This document shows, piece by piece, positions 48,236 to 60,668 of a stretch of DNA of 64,000 nucleotides. The stretch comes from Odiellus spinosus (lineage: Eukaryota; Arthropoda; Arachnida; Opiliones; Phalangiidae), in NCBI GenBank assembly GCA_963920705.1, contig OY987225.1:16757492-16821491 (forward strand). Reading direction: 5' to 3'. A program made the translations under genes and the position numbers. Below the pieces are notes generated by a model. That model searched no databases and was not told the origin of the DNA. It saw only the letters and a program-made list of their open reading frames with translations. Within the stretch, counting starts at the first letter, position 1; every line of letters begins with the position of its first letter.

Positions 48236-49285
48236 AATAAAAGTCACCCGAACTTGATTCGAAAACGCAACCTTTCAATCTGGAGTTTAACGAGCTACCA
48301 TAGAGCCTTCATGCCACAAGGTATTAGCTTCCTTACATGTAGTACGCATTTATTACCTAAAAATCGAAAAGTACTTTTTCGAAAATAAAAGTGACCCGAA
48401 CGTGATTCGAAAACGTAGCCTTTTGATCTGGAACCAAACGCGCTATCATAGCGCTATCGGGCCATGGGGTGCCTACTCCCTTACATGTAGTTCACATTTA
48501 TTACCAAAAAATCGAAAAGTACTACTTTTTGAAATAAAAGTGACCCGAACGTGATTCGAACACGCAGCCTTTAGATCTGGAGTCAAACGCGCTACCATTG
48601 CGCCATCGGGCCATAGGGTGTCAGCTACCTTACATGTAGTTCATATTTATTACTAAAAAATCGAAAAGTACTACTTTTTCGAAAATAAAAGTGACCCGAA
48701 CGTGATTCGTACACGCAGCCTTTTGATCTGGAGTCAAACGCGCTACCATTGCGCCATCAGGCCATGGGGTGTCTGCTCCCTTACATGAAGTTCAGATTTA
48801 TAACTAAAAAAACGAAAAGTACTAATTTTTTAAATAAAAGTCACCCGAACGTGATTCGAAAACGCAACCCTTTAATACGGAGTACAACGCACTACCATTG
48901 CGCCATCATGCCACAAAGTATTAGCTTCCTTACATGTAGTACGCATTTATTACCTAAAAATCGAAAAGTACTTTTTCGAAAATAAAAGTGACCCGTACGT
49001 TATTCGAAAACGTAGCCTTTTGATCTGGAGCCAACCGCGCTATCATAGCGCCATCGGGCCATGGGGTGCCTACTCTCTTACATGTAGTTCACATTTATTA
49101 CCAAAAAATCGAAAAGTACTACTTTTTGAAATAAAAGTCACCCGAACGTGATTCGAAAACGCAACCTTTTAATCTGGAGTACTACGCGCTACAATAGAGC
49201 TTTCATGCCACAAGGTATTAGGTTCCTTACATGCAGTACCCATTTATTACCCAAAAATCGAAAAGTACTTTTTCGAAAATTAAAG

Positions 49286-49357
49286 TGACCCGAACGTGAT
49301 TCGAACACGCAGCCTTTTGATCTGGAGTCAAACGCGCTACCATTGCGCCATCGGGCC
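49286..49357 (-). tRNA. tRNA-Trp(CCA), altered trailer
   Basis: Segmental copy of 41664 with the same CACTTTAATTTTCG trailer. Confidence 0.86.
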
Positions 49358-50028
49358 ATGGGGTGTCTGCTCCCTTACATGTAGTTCACATTTATTACTA
49401 AAAAATCGAAAAGTACTACTTTTTCGAAAATAAAAGTGACCCGGACGTGATTCGAACACGCAGCCTTTTGATCTGGAGTCAAACGCGCTACCATTGCGCC
49501 ATCGGGCCATGAGGTGTGTGGTCCCTTACATGTAGTTCAGATTTATTACTAAAAATCTAAAGCCTTCATTTTTGAAATAAAAGTCACCCGAACTTGATTC
49601 GAAAACTAAACCTTTCAATCTGGAGTTTAACGAGCTACCATAGAGCCTTCATGCCACAAGGTATTAGCTTCCTTACATGTAGTACGCATTTATTACCTAA
49701 AAATCGAAAAGTACTTTTTCGAAAATAAAAGTGACCCGTACGTTATTCGAAAACGTAGCCTTTTGATCTGGAGCCAACCGCGCTATCATAGCGCCAACGG
49801 GCCATGGGGTGCCTACTCTCTTACATGTAGTTCACATTTATTACCAAAAAATCGAAAAGTACTACTTTTTGAAATAAAAGTCACCCGAACGTGATTCGAA
49901 AACGCAACCTTTTAATCTGGAGTACTACGCGCTACAATAGAGCTTTCATGCCACAAGGTATTAGGTTCCTTACATGCAGTACCCATTTATTACCTAAAAA
50001 TCGAAAATTACTTTTTCGAAAATAAAAG

Positions 50029-50100
50029 TGACCCGAACGTGATTCGAACACGCAGCCTTTTGATCTGGAGTCAAACGCGCTACCATTGCGCCATCGGGCC
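50029..50100 (-). tRNA. tRNA-Trp(CCA)
   Basis: All 72 nt match the 19209 unit. Confidence 0.88.
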
Positions 50101-50179
50101 ATGGGGTGTATGCTCCCTTACATGTAGTTCACATTTATTACTAAAAAATCGAAAAGTACTACTTTTTCGAAAATAAAAG

Positions 50180-50251
50180 TGACCCGAACGTGATTCGAAC
50201 ACGCAGCCTTTTGATCTGGAGTCAAACGCGCTACCATTGCGCCATCGGGCC
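50180..50251 (-). tRNA. tRNA-Trp(CCA)
   Basis: All 72 nt match 19209; directly follows the intact 50029 unit, a pair of intact neighbours. Confidence 0.88.
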
Positions 50252-50623
50252 ATGAGGTGTCTGGTCCCTTACATGTAGTTCAGATTTATTACTAAAAATC
50301 TTAAGCCTTCATTTTTGAAATAAAAGTCACCCGAACTTGATTCGAAAACTAAACCTTTCAATCTGGAGTTTAACGAGCTACCATAGAGCCTTCATGCCAC
50401 AAGGTATTAGCTTCCTTACATGTAGTACGCATTTATTACCTAAAAATCGAAAAGTACTTTTTCGAAAATAAAAGTGACCCGAACGTGATTCGAAAACGTA
50501 GCCTTTTGATCTGGAACCAAACGCCCTATCATAGCGCTATCGGGCCATGGGGTGCCTACTGCCTTACATGTAGTTCACATTTATTACCAAAAAATCGAAA
50601 AGTACTACTTTTTGAAATAAAAG

Positions 50624-50695
50624 TGACCCGAACGTGATTCGAACACGCAGCCTTTTGATCTGGAGTCAAACGCGCTACCATTGCGCCATCGGGCC
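50624..50695 (-). tRNA. tRNA-Trp(CCA)
   Basis: All 72 nt match the 19209 unit. Confidence 0.88.
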
Positions 50696-51221
50696 ATGGG
50701 ATGTCAGCTACCTTACATGTAGTTCATATTTATTACTAAAAAATCGAAAAGTACTACTTTTTCGAAAATAAAAGTGACCCGAACGTGATTCGTACACGCA
50801 GCCTTTTGATCTGGAGTCAAACGCGCTACCATTGCGCCATCAGGCCATGGGGTGTCTGCTCCCTTACATGTAGTTCAGATTTATAACTAAAAAAACGAAA
50901 AGTACTAATTTTTGGAAATAAAAGTCACCCGAACGTGATTCGACAACGCAACCTTTTAATACGGAGTACAACGCGCTACCATTGCGCCATCATGCCACAA
51001 AGTATTAGCTTCCTTACATGTAGTACGCATTTATTACCTAAAAATCGAAAAGTACTTTTTCGAAAATAAAAGTGACCCGAACGTGATTCGAACACGTAGC
51101 CTTTTGATCTGGAGCCAAACGCGCTATCATAGCGCTATCGGGCCATGGGGTGCCTACTGCCTTACATGTAGTTCACATTTATTACCAAAAAATCGAAAAG
51201 TACTACTTTTTGAAATAAAAG

Positions 51222-51293
51222 TGACCCGAACGTGATTCGAACACGCAGCCTTTTGATCTGGAGTCAAACGCGCTACCATTGCGCCATCGGGCC
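51222..51293 (-). tRNA. tRNA-Trp(CCA)
   Basis: All 72 nt match the 19209 unit; 598 bp (four units) after 50624. Confidence 0.88.
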
Positions 51294-51815
51294 ATGGGGT
51301 GTCAGCTACCTTACATGTAGTTCATATTTATTACTAAAAAATCGAAAAGTACTACTTTTTCGAAAATAAAAGTGACCCGAACGTGATTCGTACACGCAGC
51401 CTTTTGATCTGGAGTCAAACGCGCTACCATTGCGCCATCGGGCCATGAGGTGTCTGGTCCCTTACATGTAGTTCAGATTTATTACTAAAAATCTAAAGCC
51501 TTCATTTTGAAATAAAAGTCACCCGAACTTGATTCGAAAACTAAACCTTTCAATCTGGAGTTTAACGAGCTACCATAGAGTCTTCATGCCACAAGGTATT
51601 AGCTTCCTTACATGTAGTACGCATTTATTACCTAAAAATCGAAAAGTACTTTTTCGAAAATAAAAGTGACCCGAACGTGATTCGAAAACGCAGCCTTTTG
51701 ATCTGGAATCAAACGCCCTATCATAGCGCTATCGGGCCATGGGGTGCCTACTGCCTTACATGTAGTTCACATTTATTACCATAAAATCGAAAAGTACTAC
51801 TTTTTGAAATAAAAG

Positions 51816-51887
51816 TGACCCGAACGTGATTCGAACACGCAGCCTTTTGATCTGGAGTCAAACGCGCTACCATTGCGCCATCGGGCC
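51816..51887 (-). tRNA. tRNA-Trp(CCA)
   Basis: All 72 nt match the 19209 unit; 594 bp (four units) after 51222. Confidence 0.88.
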
Positions 51888-52559
51888 ATGGGGTGTTAGC
51901 TACCTTACATGTAGTTCATATTTATTACTAAAAAATCGAAAAGTAATATTTTTCGAAAATAAAAGTGACCCGAACGTGATTCGTACTCGCAGCCTTTTGA
52001 TCTGGAGTCAAACGCGCTACCATTGCGCCATCAGGCCATGGGGTGTCTGCTCCCTTACATGTAGTTCAGATTTATAACTAAAAAAACGAAAAGTACTAAT
52101 TTTTGAAATAAAAGTCACCCGAACGTGATTCGAAAACGCAACCCTTTAATACGGAGTACAACGCACTACCATTGCGCCATCATGCCACAAAGTATTATCT
52201 TCCATACATGTAGTACGCATTTATTACCTAAAAATCGAAAAGTACTTTTTCGTAAATAAAAGTGACCCGTACGTGATTCGAAAACGTAGCCTTTTAATCT
52301 GGAAACAACCGCGCTATCATAGAGCCATCGGGCCATGGGGTGCCTACTCTCTTACATGTAGTTCACATTTATTACCAAAAAATCGAAAAGTACTACTTTT
52401 TGAAATAAAAGTCACCCGAACGTGATTCGAAAACGCAACCTTTTAATCTGGAGTACTACGCGCTACAATAGAGCTTTCATGCCACAAGGTATTAGGTTCC
52501 TTACATGCAGTACCCATTTATTACCTAAAAATCGAAAAGTACTTTTTCGAAAATAAAAG

Positions 52560-52631
52560 TGACCCGAACGTGATTCGAACACGCAGCCTTTTGATCTGGA
52601 GTCAAACGCGCTACCATTGCGCCATCGGGCC
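52560..52631 (-). tRNA. tRNA-Trp(CCA)
   Basis: All 72 nt match the 19209 unit. Confidence 0.88.
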
Positions 52632-53746
52632 ATGGGGTGTCTGCTCCCTTACATGTAGTTCACATTTATTACTAAAAAATCGAAAAGTACTACTTTTTCG
52701 ACAATAAAAGTGACCCGAACGTGATTCGAAAACGTAGCCTTTTGATCTGGAGCCAAACGCGCTATCATAGCGCTATCGGGCCATGGGATGCCTACTGCCT
52801 TACATGTAGTTCACATTTATTACCAAAAAATCGAAAAGTACTACTTTTTGAAATAAAAGTGACCCGAACGTGATTCGAACACGCAGCCTTTTGATCTGGA
52901 GTCAAACGCACTACCATTGCGCCATCGGGCCATGGGGTGTCAGCCACCTTACATGTAGTTCATATTTATTACTAAAAAATCGAAAAGTACTATTTTTCGA
53001 AAATAAAAGTGACCCGAACGTGATTCGTACACGCAGCCTTTTGATCTGGAGTCAAACGCGCTACCATTGCGCCATCAGGCCATGGGGGGTCTGCTCCCTT
53101 ACATGTAGTTCAGATTTATAACTAAAAAAACGAAAAGTACTAATTTTTGAAATAAAAGTCACCCGAACGTGATTTGAAAACGCAACCCTTTAATACGGAG
53201 TACAACGCACTACCATTGCGCCATCATGCCACAAAGTATTAGCTTCCATACATGTAGTACGCATTTATTACCTAAAAATCGAAAAGTACTTTTTCGAAAA
53301 TAAAAGTGACCCGTACGTGATTCGAAAACGTAGCCTTTTAATCTGGAGCCAACCGCGCTACCATAGCGCCATCGGGCCATGGGGTGCCTACTCTCTTACA
53401 TGTAGTTCACATTTATTACCAAAAAGTACTACTTTTTGAAATAAAAGTCACCCGAACGTGATTCGAAAACGCAACCTTTTAATCTGGAGTACTACGCGCT
53501 ACAATAGAGCTTTCATGCCACAAGGTATTAGGTTCCTTACATGCAGTACCCATTTATTACCTAAAAATCGAAAAGTACTTTTTCGAAAATAAAAGTGACC
53601 CGAACGTGATTCGAACACGCAGCCTTTTGATATGGAGTCAAACGCGCTACCATTGCGCCATCGGGCCATGGGGTGTCTGCTCCCTTACATGTAGTTCACA
53701 TTTATTACTAAAAAATCGAAAAGTACCACTTTTTCGAAAATAAAAG

Positions 53747-53818
53747 TGACCCGAACGTGATTCGAACACGCAGCCTTTTGATCTGGAGTCAAACGCGCTA
53801 CCATTGCGCCATCGGGCC
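53747..53818 (-). tRNA. tRNA-Trp(CCA)
   Basis: Duplicate of 43146 (offset 10,601), including the rare AGTACCACTTTTTCG spacer variant. Confidence 0.88.
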
Positions 53819-54189
53819 ATGAGGTGTCTGGTCCCTTACATGTAGTTCAGATTTATTACTAAAAATCTAAAGCCTTCATTTTGAAATAAAAGTCACCCGA
53901 ACTTGATTCGAAAACTAAACCTTTCAATCTGGAGTTTAACGAGCTACCATAGAGCCTTCATGCCACAAGGTATTAGCTTCCTTACATGTAGTACGCATTT
54001 ATTACCTAAAAATCGAAAAGTACTTTTTCGAAAATAAAAGTGACCCGAACGTGATTCGAAAACGTAGCCTTTTGATCTGGAACCAAACGCCCTATCATAG
54101 CGCTATCGGCCCATGGGGTGCCTACTGCCTTACATGTAGTTCACATTTATTACCAAAAAATCGAAAAGTACTACTTTTTGAAATAAAAG

Positions 54190-54261
54190 TGACCCGAACG
54201 TGATTCGAACACGCAGCCTTTTGATCTGGAGTCAAACGCGCTACCATTGCGCCATCGGGCC
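54190..54261 (-). tRNA. tRNA-Trp(CCA)
   Basis: Duplicate of 43589 (offset 10,601). Confidence 0.88.
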
Positions 54262-54786
54262 ATGGGGAGTCAGCTACCTTACATGTAGTTCATATTTATT
54301 ACTAAAAAATCGAAAATTACTACTTTTTCGAAAATAAAAGTGACCCGAACGTGATTCGTACACGCAGCCTTTTGATCTGGAGTCAAACGCGCTACCATTG
54401 CGCCATCAGGCCATGGGGTGTCTGCTCCCTTACATGTAGTTCAGATTTATAACTAAAAAAACGAAAAGTACTAATTTTTGAAATAAAAGTCACCCGAACG
54501 TGATTCGAAAACGCAACCTTTTAATACGGAGTACAACGCGCTACCATTGCGCCATCATGCCACAAAGTATTAGCCTCCTTACATGTAGTACGCATTTATT
54601 ACCTAAAAATCAAAAAGTACTTTTTCGAAAATAAAAGTGACCCGAACGTGATTCGAAAACGTAGCCTTTTGATCTGGAGCCAAACGCGCTATCATAGCGC
54701 TATCGGGCCATGGGGTGCCTACTGCCTTACATGTAGTTCACATTTATTACCAAAAAATCGAAAAGTACTACTTTTTGAAATAAAAG

Positions 54787-54858
54787 TGACCCGAACGTGA
54801 TTCGAACACGCAGCCTTTTGATCTAGAGTCAAACGCGCTACCATTGCGCCATCGGGCC
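54787..54858 (-). tRNA. tRNA-Trp body with CTA anticodon (predicted amber suppressor)
   Basis: Body as at 44186, and its segmental-duplication partner (offset 10,601 bp). Confidence 0.8.
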
Positions 54859-55380
54859 ATGGGGTGTCAGCTACCTTACATGTAGTTCATATTTATTACT
54901 AAAAAATCGAAAAGTACTACTTTTTCGAAAATAAAAGTGACCCGAACGTGATTCGTACACGCAGCCTTTTGATCTGGAGTCAAACGCGCTACCATTGCGC
55001 CATCGGGCCATGAGGTGTCTGGTCCCTTACATGTAGTTCAGATTTATTACTAAAAATCTAAAGCCTTCATTTTGAAATAAAAGTCACCCGAACTTGATTC
55101 GAAAACTAAACCTTTCAATCTGGAGTTTAACGAGCTACCATAGAGCCTTCATGCCACAAGGTATTAGCTTCCTTACATGTAGTACGCATTTATTACCTAA
55201 AAATCGAAAAGTACTTTTTCGAAAATAAAAGTGACCCGAACGTGATTCGAAAACGTAGCCTTTTGATCTGGAACCAAACGCCCTATCGTAGCGCTATCGG
55301 GCCATGGGGTACCTACTGCCTTACATGTAGTTCACATTTATTACCAAAAAATCGAAAAGTACTACTTTTTGAAATAAAAG

Positions 55381-55452
55381 TGACCCGAACGTGATTCGAA
55401 CACGCAGCCTTTTGATCTAGAGTCAAACGCGCTACCATTGCGCCATCGGGCC
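55381..55452 (-). tRNA. tRNA-Trp body with CTA anticodon (predicted amber suppressor)
   Basis: Body as at 44186. Lies four units from the 54787 copy, so local unit exchange has propagated the change. Confidence 0.8.
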
Positions 55453-55682
55453 ATGGGGTGTCAGCTACCTTACATGTAGTTCATATTTATTACTAAAAAA
55501 TCGAAAAGTACTACTTTTTCGAAAATAAAAGTGACCCGAACGTGATTCGTACACGCAGCCTTTTGATCTGGAGTCAAACGCGCTACCATTGCGCCATCAG
55601 GCCATGGGGTGTCTGCTCCCTTAAATGTAGTTCAGATTTATAACTAAAAAAACGAAAAGTACTAATTTTTCGAAAATAAAAG

Positions 55683-55754
55683 TGACCCGAACGTGATTCG
55701 AACACGCAGCCTTTTGATCTGGAGTCAAACGCGCTACCATTGCGCCATCGGGCC
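55683..55754 (-). tRNA. tRNA-Trp(CCA)
   Basis: All 72 nt match the 19209 unit; its partner in a later repeat is 59707. Confidence 0.88.
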
Positions 55755-56126
55755 ATGAGGTGTCTGCTCCCTTACATGTAGTTCAGATTTATTACTAAAA
55801 AATCTAAAGCCTTCATTTTGAAATAAAAGTCACCCGAACTTGATTCGAAAACTAAACCTTTCAATCTTAAGTTTAACGAGCTACCATAGAGCCTTCATGC
55901 CACAAGGTATTAGCTTCCTTACATGTAGTACGCATTTATTACCTAAATATCGAAAAGTACTTTTTCGAAAATAAAAGTGACCCGAACGTGATTCGAAAAC
56001 GTGGCCTTTTGATCTGGAACCAAACGCGCTATCATAGCGCTATCGGGCCATGGGGTGCCTACTCCCTTACATGTAGTTCACATTTATTACCAAAAAATCG
56101 AAAAGTACTACTTTTTGAAATAAAAG

Positions 56127-56198
56127 TGACCCGAACGTGATTCGAACACGCAGCCTTTTGATCTGGAGTCAAACGCGCTACCATTGCGCCATCGGGCC
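56127..56198 (-). tRNA. tRNA-Trp(CCA)
   Basis: All 72 nt match the 19209 unit. Confidence 0.88.
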
Positions 56199-56277
56199 AT
56201 GGGGTGTCTGCTCCCTTACATATAGTTCACATTTATTACTAAAAAATCGAAAAGTACTACTTTTTCGAAAATAAAAG

Positions 56278-56349
56278 TGACCCGAACGTGATTCGAACAC
56301 GCAGCCTTTTGATCTGGAGTCAAACGCGCTACCATTGCGCCATCGGGCC
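56278..56349 (-). tRNA. tRNA-Trp(CCA)
   Basis: All 72 nt match 19209; adjacent to the intact 56127 unit. Confidence 0.88.
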
Positions 56350-56721
56350 ATGAGGTTTCTGCTCCCTTACATGTAGTTCAGATTTATTACTAAAAAATCT
56401 AAAGCCTTCATTTTGAAATAAAAGTCACCCGAACTTGATTCGAAAACTAAACCTTTCAATCTTAAGTTTAACGAGCTACCATAGAGCCTTCATGCCACAA
56501 GGTATTAGCTTCCTTACATGTAGTACGCATTTATTACCTAAATATCGAAAAGTACTTTTTCGAAAATAAAAGTGACCCGAACGTGATTCGAAAACGTGGC
56601 CTTTTGATCTGGAACCAAACGCGCTATCATAGCGCTATCGGGCCATGGGGTGCCTACTCCCTTACATGTAGTTCACATTTATTACCAAAAAATCGAAAAG
56701 TACTTCTTTTTGAAATAAAAG

Positions 56722-56793
56722 TGACCCGAACGTGATTCGAACACGCAGCCTTTTGATCTGGAGTCAAACGCGCTACCATTGCGCCATCGGGCC
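56722..56793 (-). tRNA. tRNA-Trp(CCA)
   Basis: All 72 nt match the 19209 unit; the spacer has the AGTACTTCTTTTTG variant shared with 62237. Confidence 0.88.
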
Positions 56794-56872
56794 ATGAGGT
56801 TTCTGCTCCCTTACATGTAGTTCAGATTTATTACTAAAAAATCGAAAAGTACTACTTTTTCGAAAATAAAAG

Positions 56873-56944
56873 TGACCCGAACGTGATTCGAACACGCAGC
56901 CTTTTGATCTGGAGTCAAACGCGCTACCATTGCGCCATCGGGCC
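56873..56944 (-). tRNA. tRNA-Trp(CCA)
   Basis: All 72 nt match 19209; adjacent to the intact 56722 unit. Confidence 0.88.
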
Positions 56945-57616
56945 ATGTGGTGTCAGCTACCTTACATGTAGTTCATATTTATTACTAAAAAATCGAAAAG
57001 TACTATTTTTCGAAAATAAAAGTGACCCGAACGTGATTCGTACACGCAGCCTTTTGATCTGGAGTCAAACGCGCTACCATTGCGCGATCAGGCCATGGGG
57101 TGTCTGCTCCCTTACATGTAGTTCAGATTTATAACTAAAAAAACGAAAAGTACTACTTTTTCGAAAATAAAAGTGACCCGAACGTGATTCGAACACGCTG
57201 CCTTTTGATTTGGAGTCAAACGCGCTACCATTGCGCCATCGGGCCATGAGGTGTCTGGTCCCTTACATGTAGTTCAGATTTATTACTAAAAATCTAAAGC
57301 CTTCATTTTGAAATAAAAGTCACCCGAACTTGATTCGAAAACTAAACCTTTCAATCTGGAGTTTAACGAGCTACCATAGAGCCTTCATGCCACAAGGTAT
57401 TAGCTTCCTTACATGTAGTACGCATTTATTACCTAAAAATCGAAAAGTACTTTTTCGAAAATAAAAGTGACCCGAACGTGATTCGAAAACGTAGCCTTTT
57501 GATCTGGAACCAAACGCCCTAACATAGCGCTATCGGGCCATGGGGTGCCTACTGCCTTACATGTAGTTCACATTTATTACCAAAAAATCGAAAAGTACTA
57601 CTTTTTGAAATAAAAG

Positions 57617-57688
57617 TGACCCGAACGTGATTCGAACACGCAGCCTTTTGATCTGGAGTCAAACGCGCTACCATTGCGCCATCGGGCC
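57617..57688 (-). tRNA. tRNA-Trp(CCA)
   Basis: All 72 nt match the 19209 unit. Confidence 0.88.
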
Positions 57689-58213
57689 ATGGGGTGTCAG
57701 CTACCTTACATGTAGTTCATATTTATTACTAAAAAATCGAAAAGTACTACTTTTTCGAAAATAAAAGTGACCCGAACGTGATTCGTACACGCAGCCTTTT
57801 GATCTGGAGTCAAACGCGCTACCATTGCGCCATCAGGCCATGGGGTGTCTGCTCCCTTACATGTAGTTCAGATTTATAACTAAAAAAACGAAAAGTACTA
57901 ATTTTTGAAATAAAAGTCACCCGAACGTGATTCGAAAACGCAACCTTTTAATACGGAGTACAACGCGCTACCATTGCGCCATCATGCCACAAAGTATTAA
58001 CTTCCTTACATGTAGTACGCATTTATTACCTAAAAATCAAAAAGTACTTTTTCGAAAATAAAAGTGACCCGAACGTGATTCGAAAACGTAGCCTTTTGAT
58101 CTGGAGCCAAACGCGCTATCATAGCGCTATCGGGCCATGGGGTGCCTACTGCCTTACATGTAGTTCACATTTATTTCCAAAAAATCGAAAAGTACTACTT
58201 TTTGAAATAAAAG

Positions 58214-58285
58214 TGACCCGAACGTGATTCGAACACGCAGCCTTTTGATCTAGAGTCAAACGCGCTACCATTGCGCCATCGGGCC
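58214..58285 (-). tRNA. tRNA-Trp body with CTA anticodon (predicted amber suppressor)
   Basis: Body as at 44186, in a class context (CCG class, CTGGAGCC class, then this unit) like that of 54787. Confidence 0.8.
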
Positions 58286-58807
58286 ATGGGGTGTCAGCTA
58301 CCTTACATGTAGTTCATATTTATTACTAAAAAATCGAAAAGTACTACTTTTTCGAAAATAAAAGTGACCCGAACGTGATTCGTACACGCAGCCTTTTGAT
58401 CTGGAGTCAAACGCGCTACCATTGCGCCATCGGCCCATGAGGTGTCTGGTCCCTTACATGTAGTTCAGATTTATTACTAAAAATCTAAAGCCTTCATTTT
58501 GAAATAAAAGTCACCCGAACTTGATTCGAAAACTAAACCTTTCAATCTGGAGTTTAACGAGCTACCATAGAGCCTTCATGCCACAAGGTAATAGCTTCCT
58601 TACATGTAGTACGCATTTATTACCTAAAAATCGAAAAGTACTTTTTCGAAAATAAAAGTGACCCGAACGTGATTCGAAAACGTAGCCTTTCGATCTGGAA
58701 CCAAACGCCCTATCGTAGCGCTATCGGGCCATGGGGTGCCTACTGCCTTACATGTAGTTCACATTTATTACCAAAAAATCGAAAAGTACTACTTTTTGAA
58801 ATAAAAG

Positions 58808-58879
58808 TGACCCGAACGTGATTCGAACACGCAGCCTTTTGATCTGGAGTCAAACGCGCTACCATTGCGCCATCGGGCC
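58808..58879 (-). tRNA. tRNA-Trp(CCA)
   Basis: All 72 nt match the 19209 unit; four units after the CTA copy at 58214. Confidence 0.88.
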
Positions 58880-59404
58880 ATGGGGTGTCAGCTACCTTAC
58901 ATGTAGTTCATATTTATTACTAAAAAATCGAAAAGTACTACTTTTTCGAAAATAAAAGTGACCCGAACGTGATTCGTACACGCAGCCTTTTGATCTGGAG
59001 TCAAACGCGCTACCATTGCACCATCAGGCCATGGGATGTCTACTCCCTTACATGTAGTTCACATTTATAACTAAAAAAACGAAAAGTACTAATTTTTGAA
59101 ATAAAAGTCACCCGAACGTGATTCGAAAACGCAACCTTTTAATACGGAGTACCACGCGCTACCATTGCGCCATCATGCCACAAAGTATTAGCTTCCTTAC
59201 ATGTAGTACGCATTTATTACCTAAAAATCGAAAAGTACTTTTTCGAAAATAAAAGTGACCCGAACGTGATTCGAAAACGTAGCCTTTTGATCTGGAGCCA
59301 AACGCGCTATCATAGCGCTATCGGGCCATGTGGTGCCTACTGCCTTACATGTAGTTCAAATTTATTACCAAAAAATCGAAAAGTACTACTTTTTGAAATA
59401 AAAG

Positions 59405-59476
59405 TGACCCGAACGTGATTCGAACACGCAGCCTTTTGATCTGGAGTCAAACGCGCTACCATTGCGCCATCGGGCC
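59405..59476 (-). tRNA. tRNA-Trp(CCA)
   Basis: All 72 nt match the 19209 unit. Confidence 0.88.
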
Positions 59477-59706
59477 ATGGGGTGTCAGCTACCTTACATG
59501 TAGTTCATATTTATTACTAAAAAATCGAAAAGTACTACTTTTTCGAAAATAAAAGTGACCCGAACGTGATTCGTACACGCAGCCTTTTGATCTGGAGTCA
59601 AACGCGCTACCATTGCGCCATCAGGCCATGGGGTGTCTGCTCCCTTAAATGTAGTTCAGATTTATAACTAAAAAAACGAAAAGTACTAATTTTTCGAAAA
59701 TAAAAG

Positions 59707-59778
59707 TGACCCGAACGTGATTCGAACACGCAGCCTTTTGATCTGGAGTCAAACGCGCTACCATTGCGCCATCGGGCC
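59707..59778 (-). tRNA. tRNA-Trp(CCA)
   Basis: All 72 nt match the 19209 unit; context repeats that of 55683. Confidence 0.88.
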
Positions 59779-60152
59779 ATGAGGTGTCTGCTCCCTTACA
59801 TGTAGTTCAGATTTATTACTAAAAAATCTAAAGCCTTCATTTTGAAATAAAAGTCACCCGAACTTGATTCGAAAACTAAACCTTTCAATCTTAAGTTTAA
59901 CGAGCTACCATAGAGCCTTCATGCCACAAGGTATTAGCTTCCTTACATGTAGTACGCATTTATTACCTAAATATCGAAAAGTACTTTTTCGAAAATAAAA
60001 GTGACCCGAACGTGATTCGAACACGCAGCCTTCTGATCTGGAGTCAAACGCGCTACCATTGCGCCATCGGGCCATGGGGTGTCTGCTCCCTTACATGTAG
60101 TTCACATTTATTACTAAAAAATCGAAAAGTACTACTTTTTCGAAAATAAAAG

Positions 60153-60224
60153 TGACCCGAACGTGATTCGAACACGCAGCCTTTTGATCTGGAGTCAAAC
60201 GCGCTACCATTGCGCCATCGGGCC
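60153..60224 (-). tRNA. tRNA-Trp(CCA)
   Basis: All 72 nt match the 19209 unit; the neighbour at 60002 differs only by a G-U in the anticodon stem. Confidence 0.88.
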
Positions 60225-60596
60225 ATGAGGTTTCTGCTCCCTTACATGTAGTTCAGATTTATTACTAAAAAATCTAAAGCCTTCATTTTGAAATAAAAGT
60301 CACCCGAACTTGATTCGAAAACTAAACCTTTCAATCTTAAGTTTAACGAGCTACCACAGAGCCTTCATGCCACAAGGTATTAGCTTCGTTACATGTAGTA
60401 CGCATTTATTACCTAAAAATCGAAAAGTACTTTTTCGAAAATAAAAGTGACCCGAACGTGATTCGAAAACGTAGCCTTTTGATCTGGAACCAAACGCCCT
60501 ATCATAGCGCTATCGGGCCACGGGGTGCCTACTGCCTTACATGTAGTTCACATTTATTACCAAAAAATCGAAAAGTACTACTTTTTGAAATAAAAG

Positions 60597-60668
60597 TGAC
60601 CCGAACGTGATTCGAACACGCAGCCTTTTGATCTGGAGTCAAACGCGCTACCATTGCGCCATCGGGCC
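60597..60668 (-). tRNA. tRNA-Trp(CCA)
   Basis: All 72 nt match the 19209 unit; repeated 2,380 bp later at 62977. Confidence 0.88.

Larger units (their letters stand above)
44291..49738 (+). repeat. Segmental duplication, right copy (partner ~36684-42113)
   Basis: Contains element D. The match to the left copy ends at about 49738, inside a tRNA unit of the CTGGAACC/CTGGAGCC class. Confidence 0.9.

Noticed and set aside
16310-57134. Repeated 60-107-residue plus-strand frames with motifs such as IRTRSLLIWSQTRYHC
   Set aside because: They are antisense translations of the tRNA bodies and spacers; they exist because intact tRNA units lack stops in that frame.
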